Assembly: GCF_014641555.1 (NCBI RefSeq)
Contig: NZ_BMHY01000004.1
Location: 1-64,000 of the forward strand
Reading direction: 5' to 3'
Source: Paenibacillus radicis (ex Gao et al. 2016)
GTDB lineage: Bacteria; Bacillota; Bacilli; Paenibacillales; Paenibacillaceae
DNA: 64,000 bases
Translations under genes and position numbers: made by a program
The notes under the pieces: model-generated
The model's input: only the letters and a program-made list of their open reading frames with translations
Database searches by the model: none
What the model was told of the DNA's origin: nothing
In this document: positions 7,545 through 16,724 of the stretch, piece by piece
How positions within the stretch are numbered: position 1 is the first letter of the stretch
Layout: every line of letters starts with the position of its first letter

Positions 7545-8816
7545 TCATTTCCTCAGTAAAGCATCTTGGCTATTGCCTGTATCTTTACCATCAGCTTTGC
7601 CAAACTTGAAATCAGGATCGTAACCATTAACCGTCTTCTTCTTATGCTTCTCAATGGCTTCACGGTCCTCTTTGGGCAAATCGTCCAAGCTGACAGTCGA
7701 GCCGTCAGTTGTAATCAGCTTGCCCTCCGAGGTATATGGGAAGGCGCTGATACGGCCGATTGACATGCGGCGGACTTGACTGCTCATTATAGATAGACGG
7801 CGAGTAAGTTTAGGCTGTGATGGCGATTTATCGTCTTTCGCATCACCCATCGCTGAAGTATCCGGCTGAGGTTCGCTTACCGTCTCGACATGCATATGCG
7901 CATTTTCTTGTACAGGATTGTTGACACCGAAGTGAGGTCCCACATCAGGCACGTTGGCGTGGAAGCTGTTGGCCTGCTTGATGAAGGCTTCAAACTCAGA
8001 TTTATTGGTCGGACTAGACGCAAACTTGTCCCTTGCTGTAATAAACTGCTGCTGGGATTTTTCCATATCGGCGATTAGCTGCTTAAGCTGGCCGTCGGAC
8101 TCTTTGCTAATCTGCTCTTTTTTGCGTAGATCGATTTTTTCTTTGCCTGCGGTGATGAAACGGTCCGTCCATCTAATAAAGTCTGAGGCCGTATCCTTAC
8201 CTTCCTTCAGCTTCAGAGCATTGTTCCGGATATCATTGTATGACATGCGGTGCGGCATGGCACCGTTAATTTCAGTGAGTTCCGGTTTGCGATAATCAGG
8301 GATAGTGACGCCGTAACTAGGGTCACGACTTGTTGAGATGAAGGCGGCTCGTTTGGCGACAGTTGTAAAGCTGGGACGTTTGACTTCCCATACAGGAGCC
8401 GACACATCTTTAGACACCTCGTCTTTATTGCCTGCTTGTTCATCTGTTCCGAGTTGCACCCATTCAGAACCTGTGGATATGTCAGCTGAGGTTTTTAACT
8501 TCTTGATTGGCTGTTCGATCTTCTCTTCTACATCTTTAGCTTGAACTTCTTCCTGAAGACGTTCCTCTTCGTCTATTTCCATATGCTGTTCTTCTTCTTG
8601 TTCCTCGCTATCATCCTCTAGTTGTTCGTATATCTCGCGGCCTCTTTTGACGGCTGGTTTAGGTCCCATAAGCTGAAGTACAAATTGATTCCCAACTTGC
8701 TGCTGCAGGGAGAGCAGGGAAGGGAGCGAGGTCTGGGAGCCTGCGTTCGTGACAGGCCGAGATGATCCGATTGCAGGCCGCTTTGCGTCTCGCTGTTGTA
8801 TGTTTTGCTGCTTCAA
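7545..8816 (-). CDS. Hypothetical protein with eCIS-cargo-like N-terminal motif
   Basis: A hydrophilic, low-complexity protein of 423 residues. Residues ~33-50 (LLSLQQQVGNQFVLQLMG) resemble the LQRxxGNxAVxxLL leader motif found at the N-terminus of many extracellular contractile injection system cargoes and related DUF4157-type proteins. A strongly acidic stretch follows (about 60-100, runs of E and D). A helical segment around residues 190-300 includes PHRMSYNDIRNNALKLK and AWTDRFITAGK-like sequence. The C-terminus is rich in K, D, G and S, and no catalytic motif is recognisable. The start is TTG with AAGGAG nine bases upstream. No signal peptide or membrane segment is present. It may be an effector or a substrate for an injection or secretion system encoded elsewhere. 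This is inference only. Confidence 0.7.
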   Translation of the reverse strand: MKQQNIQQRDAKRPAIGSSRPVTNAGSQTSLPSLLSLQQQVGNQFVLQLMGPKPAVKRGREIYEQLEDDSEEQEEEQHMEIDEEERLQEEVQAKDVEEKIEQPIKKLKTSADISTGSEWVQLGTDEQAGNKDEVSKDVSAPVWEVKRPSFTTVAKRAAFISTSRDPSYGVTIPDYRKPELTEINGAMPHRMSYNDIRNNALKLKEGKDTASDFIRWTDRFITAGKEKIDLRKKEQISKESDGQLKQLIADMEKSQQQFITARDKFASSPTNKSEFEAFIKQANSFHANVPDVGPHFGVNNPVQENAHMHVETVSEPQPDTSAMGDAKDDKSPSQPKLTRRLSIMSSQVRRMSIGRISAFPYTSEGKLITTDGSTVSLDDLPKEDREAIEKHKKKTVNGYDPDFKFGKADGKDTGNSQDALLRK

Positions 8817-9097
8817 AGTTTAAAACTCCTTATGTCATTCAGTTACATTAAGTATAACGTGAATGGTTTGGGATCAACAACCATATCATTCCAATATTGA
8901 AATTCATATTCCTTCTTACTAACACACAGTAGAAATACACCTAATATTCGTTTGACCACACATGATTCTTAAGGGGGCAAATCTATACATATCTCATTAA
9001 CAGCCATATAGTAGTAAATATATAAAATAAATCTTGTTCGGAGCAAATCAAGAACTTAGGAAGCCGGGTTGGATCAGGTAATGACGGGGGGAATTCG

Positions 9098-10270
9098 ATG
9101 CGGAATAGTCAAACGGGAGTTTTACGCTGCGTGATGATGGTTGTACTAGTCATCATGACAGCATTTCTCGCTTCTTGTTCCGGTGAACGAAGCACATCTG
9201 CAACTGCCGTTACGTCTATGTATGCTGGCGGAATGAGCGATCAAGGTTTCGTCCAAGTCATTGACGAGACGGTATGGTACTACGATCTTAAGAGCGGGAA
9301 TTCGGCAGCACTGTTATGTCAGAACAAATCGGCCTGCAAGGACAATCCATACTATAAATACGACACGGATGGTTATCAAATTGCTGCAACGACCATCTAT
9401 AAAGATAGCCTTTATACATTTGTTACGACCAGTGTAAACGAAACGGCTTTGTATCGAATGAAGCCGCAAGTAGATGGAAGGGAAACAATTGCTTCTATCC
9501 CTTGGCAAATTGCATCCGGAAATGTTCTCATTCAAAATGGAAAAGCCTATTTCTCCGGGGTACAGTACATCGTGGATGAGAATGGAGCAGCCGGGAGCGA
9601 TAATCAAATTTTGACTATCATTTGTGTAGATTTAGATACCGGCAAGGTTAGTGAATTAGGCGAGAAGCATCATTATGAAGGCGGTTCTTCAATCGATTCC
9701 ATATCGGTTGCAGAGAATAAGCTGCGCTACCGGTATGTATATGCAGAAATGACGGATGAACAAAGAGAGGCGCTCATAAATGGGCAATTGAAATTCGAAG
9801 AAAGCGTACATTTGCTGAAAGCACAGTTTTACGAGATTGAGCTGCCAACGGGTGAAAGCAAGATGATACTGGAAGGGAAGGATTATCCGGGAATTTCTAT
9901 GGAGGGCGATGAATCCTATGCCTATTTCATAAATGAACAACAAACGAAGGTGTTCCGGATTAGTTTTGAAGACTTTGGGCAGACCGAATTATTTGAAGGT
10001 GAAAAAATTAATGCTTTGAATAACGGTCTGTTGCCGGGAGCGGGCTTGTTTTTCTCGCAAGGGTTTACGAATGAAATGAAATATTATTATGATTTTAATA
10101 AGAACAAAGTGATCGAAATTGACCTGCAGGATACTTCTTTCCCGATTCTAGCCTTCAACAATTGGCTGGCAGTAGGCAAAATGATAGACGGCCAGTATCA
10201 ACAAGTATATATGACGATTGAGGATTATGCAGCAGGCAATAATCAGTATATTTCGATGAAAAGGTCCTAA
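9098..10270 (+). CDS. Lipoprotein associated with an ABC exporter
   Basis: A 390-residue lipoprotein. It has a positively charged start, a hydrophobic segment (VMMVVLVIMTAFLASC) and a lipobox LASC with the acylated cysteine at about residue 27. The mature part is a series of beta-rich repeats with DLKSG, DLDTGK and EIELPTGES turns, resembling a beta-propeller sensor of the DUF5050 type; this is a fold guess. The ATG at 9098 is preceded by GGGGGGA. It is the first gene of a three-gene operon with an ATPase (27 bases downstream) and a duplicated permease. It may be the extracellular sensing or accessory subunit. Confidence 0.75.
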   Translation: MRNSQTGVLRCVMMVVLVIMTAFLASCSGERSTSATAVTSMYAGGMSDQGFVQVIDETVWYYDLKSGNSAALLCQNKSACKDNPYYKYDTDGYQIAATTIYKDSLYTFVTTSVNETALYRMKPQVDGRETIASIPWQIASGNVLIQNGKAYFSGVQYIVDENGAAGSDNQILTIICVDLDTGKVSELGEKHHYEGGSSIDSISVAENKLRYRYVYAEMTDEQREALINGQLKFEESVHLLKAQFYEIELPTGESKMILEGKDYPGISMEGDESYAYFINEQQTKVFRISFEDFGQTELFEGEKINALNNGLLPGAGLFFSQGFTNEMKYYYDFNKNKVIEIDLQDTSFPILAFNNWLAVGKMIDGQYQQVYMTIEDYAAGNNQYISMKRS

Positions 10271-10296
10271 CTATAGCGTGTCGGAGGGGGCGTTGA

Positions 10297-11175
10297 GTGT
10301 TGCAACTACAAGTCGATCAGCTGACGAAAACGTATGGATCGAATCTCGCCTTGAACGGCTTTTCGTATACCTTTACCGAGGGAGTCTATGGATTACTAGG
10401 GCCAAATGGTGCAGGCAAATCGACGCTCATGAATTTGTTGACGGACAACCTGCTGCCAAGCAGCGGAGTGGTGCGCTATAACGGACAGCCTATAAACAAG
10501 CTTGGAAAAAAGTTTTTGAAAGTGTTAGGCTACATGCCTCAGCAGCAAGGGATATATGATACGTTCACAGCGGAACGGTTTCTATATTATATAGCAGCGC
10601 TCAAAGGGCTAAAGAAGAAGGAAGCGGATGTGCAAATTCCTCATCTGCTCTCTCTAGTCAATTTGCAGGCAGAGCGATATAAAAAGCTCGGTAATTTCTC
10701 TGGCGGAATGAAGCAAAGAATTCTTATTGCCCAGGCGCTCATTGGTGATCCGGAAGTGCTTATATTGGACGAGCCGACCGCAGGCCTTGATCCGAAGGAA
10801 CGGATTCGCATTCGAAATTTGATCTCCGAAATTAGTTTCAATAAGATCGTTCTCGTTGCGACGCATGTTGTAACCGATATCGAGTATATTGCCAAAGAAG
10901 TGCTGCTGCTCAAAAAAGGCAAGTTAATCGATAGCGGTTCGCCTTACAGGCTATCCAATGCATTGCAAGGCGTCGTTTTCGAGCTGCAAACGACTTCGGA
11001 TCAATTACCTGAGGTGGCTCAGCATTATAAAATAGGCAATATCGCGAAAGATGTCGGCCATATAACGATAAGAATCGTGTCGGACGAGAAGCCGGAGCTT
11101 TATACATATAACGAAGTGAAGCCGACGCTTGAGGATCTATATTTATATAGATTTGATACGGAGGATTTGGAGTGA
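10297..11175 (+). CDS. ABC transporter ATP-binding protein
   Basis: A 292-residue exporter-type ATPase. It has Walker A GPNGAGKST (about residues 35-43), Q-loop in GYMPQQQGIYD, signature FSGGMKQR, Walker B VLILDEPTAGLDP and H-loop ATHVV. The ~70-residue C-terminal extension is typical of CcmA/NatA-like ATPases of ABC-2 exporters. The start is GTG at 10297, seven bases after GGAGGGGG. Its stop overlaps the start of the permease gene (GTGA), so translational coupling is likely. The cargo is unknown. Confidence 0.9.
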   Translation: MLQLQVDQLTKTYGSNLALNGFSYTFTEGVYGLLGPNGAGKSTLMNLLTDNLLPSSGVVRYNGQPINKLGKKFLKVLGYMPQQQGIYDTFTAERFLYYIAALKGLKKKEADVQIPHLLSLVNLQAERYKKLGNFSGGMKQRILIAQALIGDPEVLILDEPTAGLDPKERIRIRNLISEISFNKIVLVATHVVTDIEYIAKEVLLLKKGKLIDSGSPYRLSNALQGVVFELQTTSDQLPEVAQHYKIGNIAKDVGHITIRIVSDEKPELYTYNEVKPTLEDLYLYRFDTEDLE

Positions 11176-13577
11176 ACATTTTCAGATATGAATGGATGAA
11201 AATTTTTTACTCTCGAGCGCTCCTGCTTCTCGCTGCGGGTTTGGTCGTACTAAATGGCGTTATACTCTATCTGGACGAATATAATAATCGTCAAGCGGTT
11301 CCTTATACTCCAACTGCTTATAATCAACTCTATGAAAGCTATGAAAGATTACCCGGCAAGCAGATCGAATCCATGCTGGAGCGTGCATGCGCGGAATTGC
11401 TTGCAATTATAGATCTGGAATCTATGTTAAGCAATTCGGCATATACAAATGAAAGCGTGATTCAAGAGCAACTGGCCGAGCGCTATCCCCATATTGAAAT
11501 AGAAGCTTTAATCTCCTCTTATACAAGCGGCAGCTATTTGAAGTATACCGATCATTTATATGAAGAGCTCCTGATCACGAAGGATGCACTCGAACAAATA
11601 AAAACAATCAATCGCTATGAATCCTTTTTGCAGCAAATAGAAGAGGATGCGAAGGTATTGTCTTCGATCTCTATTTTCGCCAAGGAAGGCTCCTACTCTT
11701 CGAAAAATCTTCTAAAAGCAGCAAACGACTATGCCGGGTTAACGGGTGTCGAGCTTTCATTTGAGCGTTCCAAGGGCGTGACGATGGCAACCCAGTTTCT
11801 GCCGACGGATCTCATTGCTGTCTTATTTATTCTGGTGGCGGTTGTTGTTATAGTGACAAGGGAAAAGGAACAACAGCTCCTTAGCTTAGTGAAAACGACC
11901 TATCAGGGCAGAGCGCCTTTAATTGTAGCCAAGCTGCTAGTACTCGTGACTATATGCGTTGTTATCGAGTTATTGCTGTACGCAACTAATTTTATGATGG
12001 CCTTTCAAACCTACGGCTTCGGACAATTAAGCCGAACGATTCAATCGGTGCAGGGCTTCTATGAATCGACGTGGAAACTATCGGTAGGCCAGTATTTTCT
12101 ACTATTTCTGCTAGCTAAGCTATTCGTTTATATTGTTGTATCTTTTGTCATGATGCTTGTTGCTGTCATTTGCAAAAAATCGGTAACGGTCTATATGACA
12201 ATTGTTGCGATATTCGGCCTTAGCGCATTCTTTTATTATCTTGTGCCGCCAAGCTCTTTAATGGCCTTCTTGAAGCATATCAATCTCATCAGTTTTTTAA
12301 ATACGTACACGTTATTCAGCACTTATGTAAATCTGAATATATTCGGACAAGTTATCAATTATCAGGATGGATTTGCAATTGCGGTCGTTACGGCTATTGT
12401 TGCCTTGTGTATCATCACTGTTCGTACGTTTTGCAGACAAAAGTCGCATCTGTCCAGATCGGATTGGAGCATGTCCGTTCAAGAGAAATGGGGCAGGATT
12501 TTCGGAAAAAGCGCACATGTAAGTCTCTTCCGGCATGAGGCGTATAAAATAGCGATTGCCAATAAAGTGTTAATTATAGTAATCGTATTTATCGGTTTTC
12601 AATTCTATAGTTATGAACCGGTAGTCGAACGAATTCAAAGCAAAGATGACTTATACTATAAGCAATATATGCTCAAGCTGGAAGGCGAGCTGACCCCGGA
12701 TAAGGAACTTTTTCTGCTAGAGGAGCAACAGAAATTCGATTCTGCCATAGCGGAGCTCTCTCAGACCTCCGGCGAGCCTCGAAACACAATGAACGCTATC
12801 AAATGGTTGGATAAAAAGAATGCATTCGATAAAGTGATGGCACAGGCTGACTATTTGAGGGATATGAAAAACCAATATGAGATAAACGGCTGGTTCCTTT
12901 ATGACGCTGGGTATCTTCTGCTAACGGACGGCTCTCAGCAAATTGTAAGCCATGATTTGTATTTAGCGCTGCTGCTCGTCCTTGTGCTGATCGCATCGAT
13001 TTCACCGATATTTACGTATGATCTTCAAACGAGGATGAATCGCATCGTTTCGCTCACACCGCATGGAAGAGGGAAGCTATTTTCTATTAAAATGACGTTA
13101 GCTCTGCTGATTGGAGCTTTCGTATACGCAGTTATATATGGAACGAGGATTGCCAGCGTGCTTAACGGCTACGGAAGCCGGGCGCTGCAAGCACCTGCCT
13201 TCAGCATGCAGCATCTTTCGCATATAACGCTGGATATGTCTATTTTGCAATATATAATATGGATTAGCGTTATCCGTTTCGCTGGTATCATCTTGGTCAT
13301 ATTCGCAGTAGGGATGCTTTCTGTCCAATTAAAAAGCCTGATCGCCGTCATGCTCGCTTCAACAGGAGTGCTGGTGCTGCCTATTCTTTTAGGTATCATT
13401 GGGGTTAAGCAATTTGATTATTTATTCGTTACGCCATTACTGACGGGGAATGTTTTGTTCAAATCCTATTCATACGTTATGCTTGAAGAGAACCGCACCC
13501 TTTATTTGATCGCTCTGACAGCTGCTGTTATGATTATGGCAGTGGTGTCATTTAGGCAAATTCGTAAAAAGGCTTAA
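11172..13577 (+). CDS. ABC-2 type permease, internally duplicated
   Basis: An 801-residue integral membrane protein. The first half starts IFRYEWMKI, then one membrane helix, an extracytoplasmic domain of ~150 residues, and a cluster of about six helices (residues ~205-430). Near residue 450 the pattern repeats: LFRHEAYKI, one helix, a loop of ~130 residues, and six helices to the end. The shared F-R-x-E-x-x-K-I signature at both starts indicates an internal duplication, so one polypeptide could form the whole transmembrane dimer. The start is GTG at 11172, overlapping the ATPase stop. Substrate candidates (peptide, lipid, antibiotic) cannot be separated by sequence alone. Confidence 0.85.
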   Translation: MNIFRYEWMKIFYSRALLLLAAGLVVLNGVILYLDEYNNRQAVPYTPTAYNQLYESYERLPGKQIESMLERACAELLAIIDLESMLSNSAYTNESVIQEQLAERYPHIEIEALISSYTSGSYLKYTDHLYEELLITKDALEQIKTINRYESFLQQIEEDAKVLSSISIFAKEGSYSSKNLLKAANDYAGLTGVELSFERSKGVTMATQFLPTDLIAVLFILVAVVVIVTREKEQQLLSLVKTTYQGRAPLIVAKLLVLVTICVVIELLLYATNFMMAFQTYGFGQLSRTIQSVQGFYESTWKLSVGQYFLLFLLAKLFVYIVVSFVMMLVAVICKKSVTVYMTIVAIFGLSAFFYYLVPPSSLMAFLKHINLISFLNTYTLFSTYVNLNIFGQVINYQDGFAIAVVTAIVALCIITVRTFCRQKSHLSRSDWSMSVQEKWGRIFGKSAHVSLFRHEAYKIAIANKVLIIVIVFIGFQFYSYEPVVERIQSKDDLYYKQYMLKLEGELTPDKELFLLEEQQKFDSAIAELSQTSGEPRNTMNAIKWLDKKNAFDKVMAQADYLRDMKNQYEINGWFLYDAGYLLLTDGSQQIVSHDLYLALLLVLVLIASISPIFTYDLQTRMNRIVSLTPHGRGKLFSIKMTLALLIGAFVYAVIYGTRIASVLNGYGSRALQAPAFSMQHLSHITLDMSILQYIIWISVIRFAGIILVIFAVGMLSVQLKSLIAVMLASTGVLVLPILLGIIGVKQFDYLFVTPLLTGNVLFKSYSYVMLEENRTLYLIALTAAVMIMAVVSFRQIRKKA

Positions 13578-13603
13578 TGATTAACGTGCTTTGGCGCAGA
13601 GAA

Positions 13604-13640
13604 AAACCCCGCGTTTATTACAACGCAGGGTTTCTTCGCA
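13604..13640. terminator. Bidirectional terminator
   Basis: AAACCCCGCGTT pairs imperfectly with AACGCAGGGTTT around a short loop, flanked by A-rich and T-rich sequence. It lies between the convergent exporter operon and the FMN reductase gene. Confidence 0.6.
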
Positions 13641-13659
13641 ATCATTTGCTAAGCCTTGA

Positions 13660-14199
13660 TTAACGCAATACTTTCAAAGCGCCGCTCCAGGCAAGCACTT
13701 GGTCAAGCATTCCGTTAACGTTCGTCAAATGCAGATCAGCCGGCTTGAATACCGATCCGTTCTCGAAATCTGTGAACAGCGATAGGGCAGGATGAACGCG
13801 GACGTCAGCTACGGAGAGCTCGCCCAGAATGCCGCGCAGATGCTCAGCAGCTCGAGCGCCGCCAACGGAGCCGTAGCTCACGATACCCGCTGCTTTGTTG
13901 TTCCATGCTTCGCGTGCGAAGTCGAGCGCATTTTTCAATACGCCAGTAATACTATGGTTATATTCTTGAACGATAAATACGAAGCCGTCGAGGCTGTTCA
14001 GCTTTTCATTCCAAGCGGCAGCTTGTGCAGTTGCATCTTCTTCACCGAAAAACGGAAGTTTGAAATCCGCGATATCTACGATTTCATAGTTGGCGTCGCC
14101 GCGTTTATCCGCCACGCTTTTTACCCATTCGCCAACTTGCGGGCTTACGCGCCCTTGACGTGTGCTGCCCAGAATAATCCCGATATTTAATTTCGACAT
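13660..14199 (-). CDS. NADPH-dependent FMN reductase
   Basis: A 179-residue flavodoxin-fold reductase. The N-terminal GSTRQGRVSPQVGEWV loop binds FMN phosphate, and YGSVGGARAAEHLR near residue 110 is the second conserved family motif. Members (YhdA/ChrR/AzoR-like) reduce quinones, azo dyes or chromate using NAD(P)H with bound FMN in the cytoplasm. The start follows GGAGG. It is monocistronic; the upstream 220-base intergenic region is shared with the divergent small HhH gene. Physiological substrate unknown. Confidence 0.9.
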   Translation of the reverse strand: MSKLNIGIILGSTRQGRVSPQVGEWVKSVADKRGDANYEIVDIADFKLPFFGEEDATAQAAAWNEKLNSLDGFVFIVQEYNHSITGVLKNALDFAREAWNNKAAGIVSYGSVGGARAAEHLRGILGELSVADVRVHPALSLFTDFENGSVFKPADLHLTNVNGMLDQVLAWSGALKVLR

Positions 14200-14418
14200 T
14201 CGTATTTCCTCCTTATTTGTCTACCCTTATTTTCCCGATCATCATGCTTTCTTATTCGCTGCGATGAGATGTAGCATTGGGAATATGAGTCAATAATAAG
14301 GGAATTGATTAATTAAGTCAAGAAACTTACATAAAGTTTGTAATTTACGAATTAACTAATCGATTGAGAGCAGGATAGGAGTTATTCATCCACTACAATA
14401 TGAAAGGGTGGTTTTAAA

Positions 14419-14634
14419 ATGGCGGATAAGCAAATCGAGCATACCGAGCTGGATAAACTCGTAAAAATCAGTCAGCCAGCCAGGCGCGCATTACGCGGAG
14501 CCGGTATTATGACGCTGGAGCAATTGGCAAAGTGGAGCGAGAAGGAGCTTCTTGGCTTGCATGGTTTGGGACCAAAGGCGATGCCGGAGCTAAGCGCCGC
14601 GTTGTCCGCTCAGGGAATGGCCTTCAAGCAATAG
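14419..14634 (+). CDS. Small helix-hairpin-helix protein (RNAP alpha-CTD-like)
   Basis: A 71-residue acidic/basic protein. It is a single domain resembling the C-terminal domain of RNA polymerase alpha: ISQPARRALRGAGIMTLEQLAKWSEKELLGLHGLGPKAMPEL-like helices with the GLGPKA hairpin that contacts DNA backbone (sequence read in two overlapping parts, residues 17-60). The start has AAAGGGTGG. Such stand-alone alpha-CTD-like proteins are common in Paenibacillus and Bacillus and are usually annotated as DNA-binding proteins. Its target and phenotype are not known. Confidence 0.8.
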   Translation: MADKQIEHTELDKLVKISQPARRALRGAGIMTLEQLAKWSEKELLGLHGLGPKAMPELSAALSAQGMAFKQ

Positions 14635-14651
14635 CTTGCATATGTAATAAG

Positions 14652-14690
14652 AAGAGGACAACCTGCATGAGCATTGTTGTCCTCTTTGTT
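14652..14690 (+). terminator. Intrinsic terminator after the HhH gene
   Basis: AAGAGGACAA and TTGTCCTCTT form a perfect 10-bp stem (14652-14661 and 14677-14686), followed by TGTTATG. It is also placed to serve the convergent WYL gene. Confidence 0.65.
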
Positions 14691-14707
14691 ATGTCCCTGC
14701 GGCGGCG

Positions 14708-15661
14708 CTAACGCAAAGTATAAGCAACCCGCATTGCTTCAATCGTTTCGATGAGCTTCGAACGCAGCTCATGGGGAGCAACGGCTGTCACATGCGGTCC
14801 AAAGCTAAGCATAATTTGACACGCCGATTCCAGCGTATTAAATTGCACCTCTGCTGAGATAATGCCTTTATGCGGGGGAGAGTGGCTGATCACTTGCAAA
14901 TAGCGGCGCTGCTTGAATGCATCAAACGCCGTTTCCGCGATTTCAATTGTTGCATGATAACGGGGGAGCTCTCTTATGAACCGCATGGTAGATTGCTCCC
15001 AGAAGCGATCCAGCTCAAAGTTGTCCGGAGCCGAGAAGTGCTCATCCAGCTTATCCGCTGTCAACAGCCGGGAAATGCGGTAGCTCTTAACGATATCCTC
15101 AGAGGCAGCAACGACATACCAGATGCTCTGTTTGGAAACAAGTCCAAGAGGGTCGATCGTACGGCTTACCGTTTCCGTATCCTTATTGTACGTAATGAGA
15201 AGTTTTCTTTCTTCCCAGACCGCCTCCTGAATCGCAGGCAGCAGCGGGAATGTTTCAATTGACTGATGCCAGCCAGCACCGTCGATATGAATTTTTTGCC
15301 TAACTGTCTGTGCGTTTAGACGAATGGAATCGGGAGAAGCAGCCAGAAGCTTCTCGAATGCCAGCTCATAATGTTTATGCATCCCCAAATCTTGCAGCAG
15401 ACCGCCCTGGGAGCTGAAAAACAACGCGGCGAGCTCTTCCGCCTTCATCCCGGTTAATTGTGTCCGATACTGCGGAGAAAGCGTCCAGCCGCCTTGCGGC
15501 CCGCGCTCTGCATAAACGGGGACTCCGGCCGCGCTGAGTGCATCCATATCTCTAATAATCGTACGTTTCGTAACCTCTAGCTTCTCAGCTAGCTGACCTG
15601 TTGTGAGCTTGCCGTAATTTTGCAGCTGCAGCAAGATGGACAGCAATCTATCGCTTTTCAT
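14708..15661 (-). CDS. WYL-domain HTH transcriptional regulator (YafY family)
   Basis: A 317-residue regulator. The N-terminal winged helix (LTTGQLAEKLEVTKRTIIRDMDAL, about residues 18-41) resembles the DeoR type. It is followed by a beta-hairpin wing (GPQGGWTL) and a WYL domain with the DPLGLVSKQSIWYVVAA motif near residue 170, then a WCX C-terminal domain. WYL domains sense nucleotides, single-stranded DNA or small ligands. It is divergent from the SDR gene at 15797 with 135 bases between, so it probably controls that gene. Confidence 0.9.
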   Translation of the reverse strand: MKSDRLLSILLQLQNYGKLTTGQLAEKLEVTKRTIIRDMDALSAAGVPVYAERGPQGGWTLSPQYRTQLTGMKAEELAALFFSSQGGLLQDLGMHKHYELAFEKLLAASPDSIRLNAQTVRQKIHIDGAGWHQSIETFPLLPAIQEAVWEERKLLITYNKDTETVSRTIDPLGLVSKQSIWYVVAASEDIVKSYRISRLLTADKLDEHFSAPDNFELDRFWEQSTMRFIRELPRYHATIEIAETAFDAFKQRRYLQVISHSPPHKGIISAEVQFNTLESACQIMLSFGPHVTAVAPHELRSKLIETIEAMRVAYTLR

Positions 15662-15796
15662 CGCTTGTTCAAGCCCTTTCTCGAAAAAAAACTATTTATT
15701 TCATTGTAGCAAATAATGATGACAGAGGTTGTCATATATGCAGCGGTATGATTAGAACGTGGGCAACAGAATACGACGATGGAAAAGAGGGCTTAT

Positions 15797-16690
15797 ATGA
15801 AAACATTAGAAGGCAAAATTGCAGTCGTAGCTGGAGCAACCAGGGGAGCAGGCAGAGCGATTGCCGTTGCGCTTGGCGAGGCTGGAGCAACCGTATATTG
15901 TACAGGACGAAGCGTGAAAGGGAAGCGTTCGGACCTGAACCGGCCGGAGACCATTGATGAAACGGCGGAAATGGTAACAGCCGCAGGCGGAATTGGCATC
16001 GCTGTTCAGGTCGATCATACGGTGGAATCACAGGTGCAAGAACTGTTCAAGCGGATTGGAGAAGAGCAGCAGGGCAGACTTGATATTCTTGTGAACGACA
16101 TATGGGGCGGAGATCAGCTTATCGATTGGAAAAAGCCGTTCTGGGAGCATTCGCTGGATAAAGGGTTGCTAGTGCAAGACCGGGCGGTCCGCTCCCATAT
16201 GTATAACAGCTACTATGCGGCTCCGTTGATGGTAGAGAGAGGGAGCGGTCTCATTATCGAAGTGACGGACGGGACCGGTTATAACTACCGGGGAAATCTG
16301 TACTATAGCTTGGCGAAAGTATCGGCCATTCATTTGGCAGCGGCGATGGCAACCGATCTGCAAGCTACAGGAGTGACAGCACTATGTGTTACGCCGGGCT
16401 TTTTGCGGTCGGAGGAGATGCTGGAGCATTTTAAGGTGACCGAGGCGAACTGGCAGGATGCGGTGCATAGCGGAATTCCCGATGCCGAGCACTTTGGAGA
16501 ATCGGAAACGCCCTACCTTTTGGCGCGAGGTGTTGCCAAGCTGGCGGCTGACCCGAAGGTCGGTGATAATGCAGGTAAAACACTGGCAAGCTGGGATCTG
16601 TCGGAAACCTACGGCTATACCGATGTGGACGGGCGTTCGCCGCATTGGGGCAGATATGCCAAGAAGTTAGGCATCTATCAGGGAGAATAA
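15797..16690 (+). CDS. SDR family oxidoreductase
   Basis: A 297-residue SDR. It has the glycine-rich loop GATRGAGRAIA near residue 13, CTGRS after the second strand (suggesting NADP preference) and YSLAK as the catalytic Tyr/Lys. The usual NNAG is NDIWGG, so the Asn is kept but the motif is atypical. That variant is seen in a subgroup of Paenibacillus/actinobacterial SDRs. I use the ATG at 15797 with AAGAGGG upstream; the ATG at 15779 has no ribosome binding site. Probably controlled by the divergent WYL regulator. Substrate unknown. Confidence 0.85.
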   Translation: MKTLEGKIAVVAGATRGAGRAIAVALGEAGATVYCTGRSVKGKRSDLNRPETIDETAEMVTAAGGIGIAVQVDHTVESQVQELFKRIGEEQQGRLDILVNDIWGGDQLIDWKKPFWEHSLDKGLLVQDRAVRSHMYNSYYAAPLMVERGSGLIIEVTDGTGYNYRGNLYYSLAKVSAIHLAAAMATDLQATGVTALCVTPGFLRSEEMLEHFKVTEANWQDAVHSGIPDAEHFGESETPYLLARGVAKLAADPKVGDNAGKTLASWDLSETYGYTDVDGRSPHWGRYAKKLGIYQGE

Positions 16691-16699
16691 ATAAAGAAA

Positions 16700-16724
16700 A
16701 CTACTGTCATCTGGCGACAGTAGT
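16700..16724 (-). terminator. Intrinsic terminator of the pentapeptide gene
   Basis: A perfect 9-bp stem ACTACTGTC/GACAGTAGT with a 7-nt loop. On the minus strand it is followed by TTTTCTTTATTTATT. It overlaps the last codons of the pentapeptide gene and also sits behind the convergent SDR. Confidence 0.7.
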
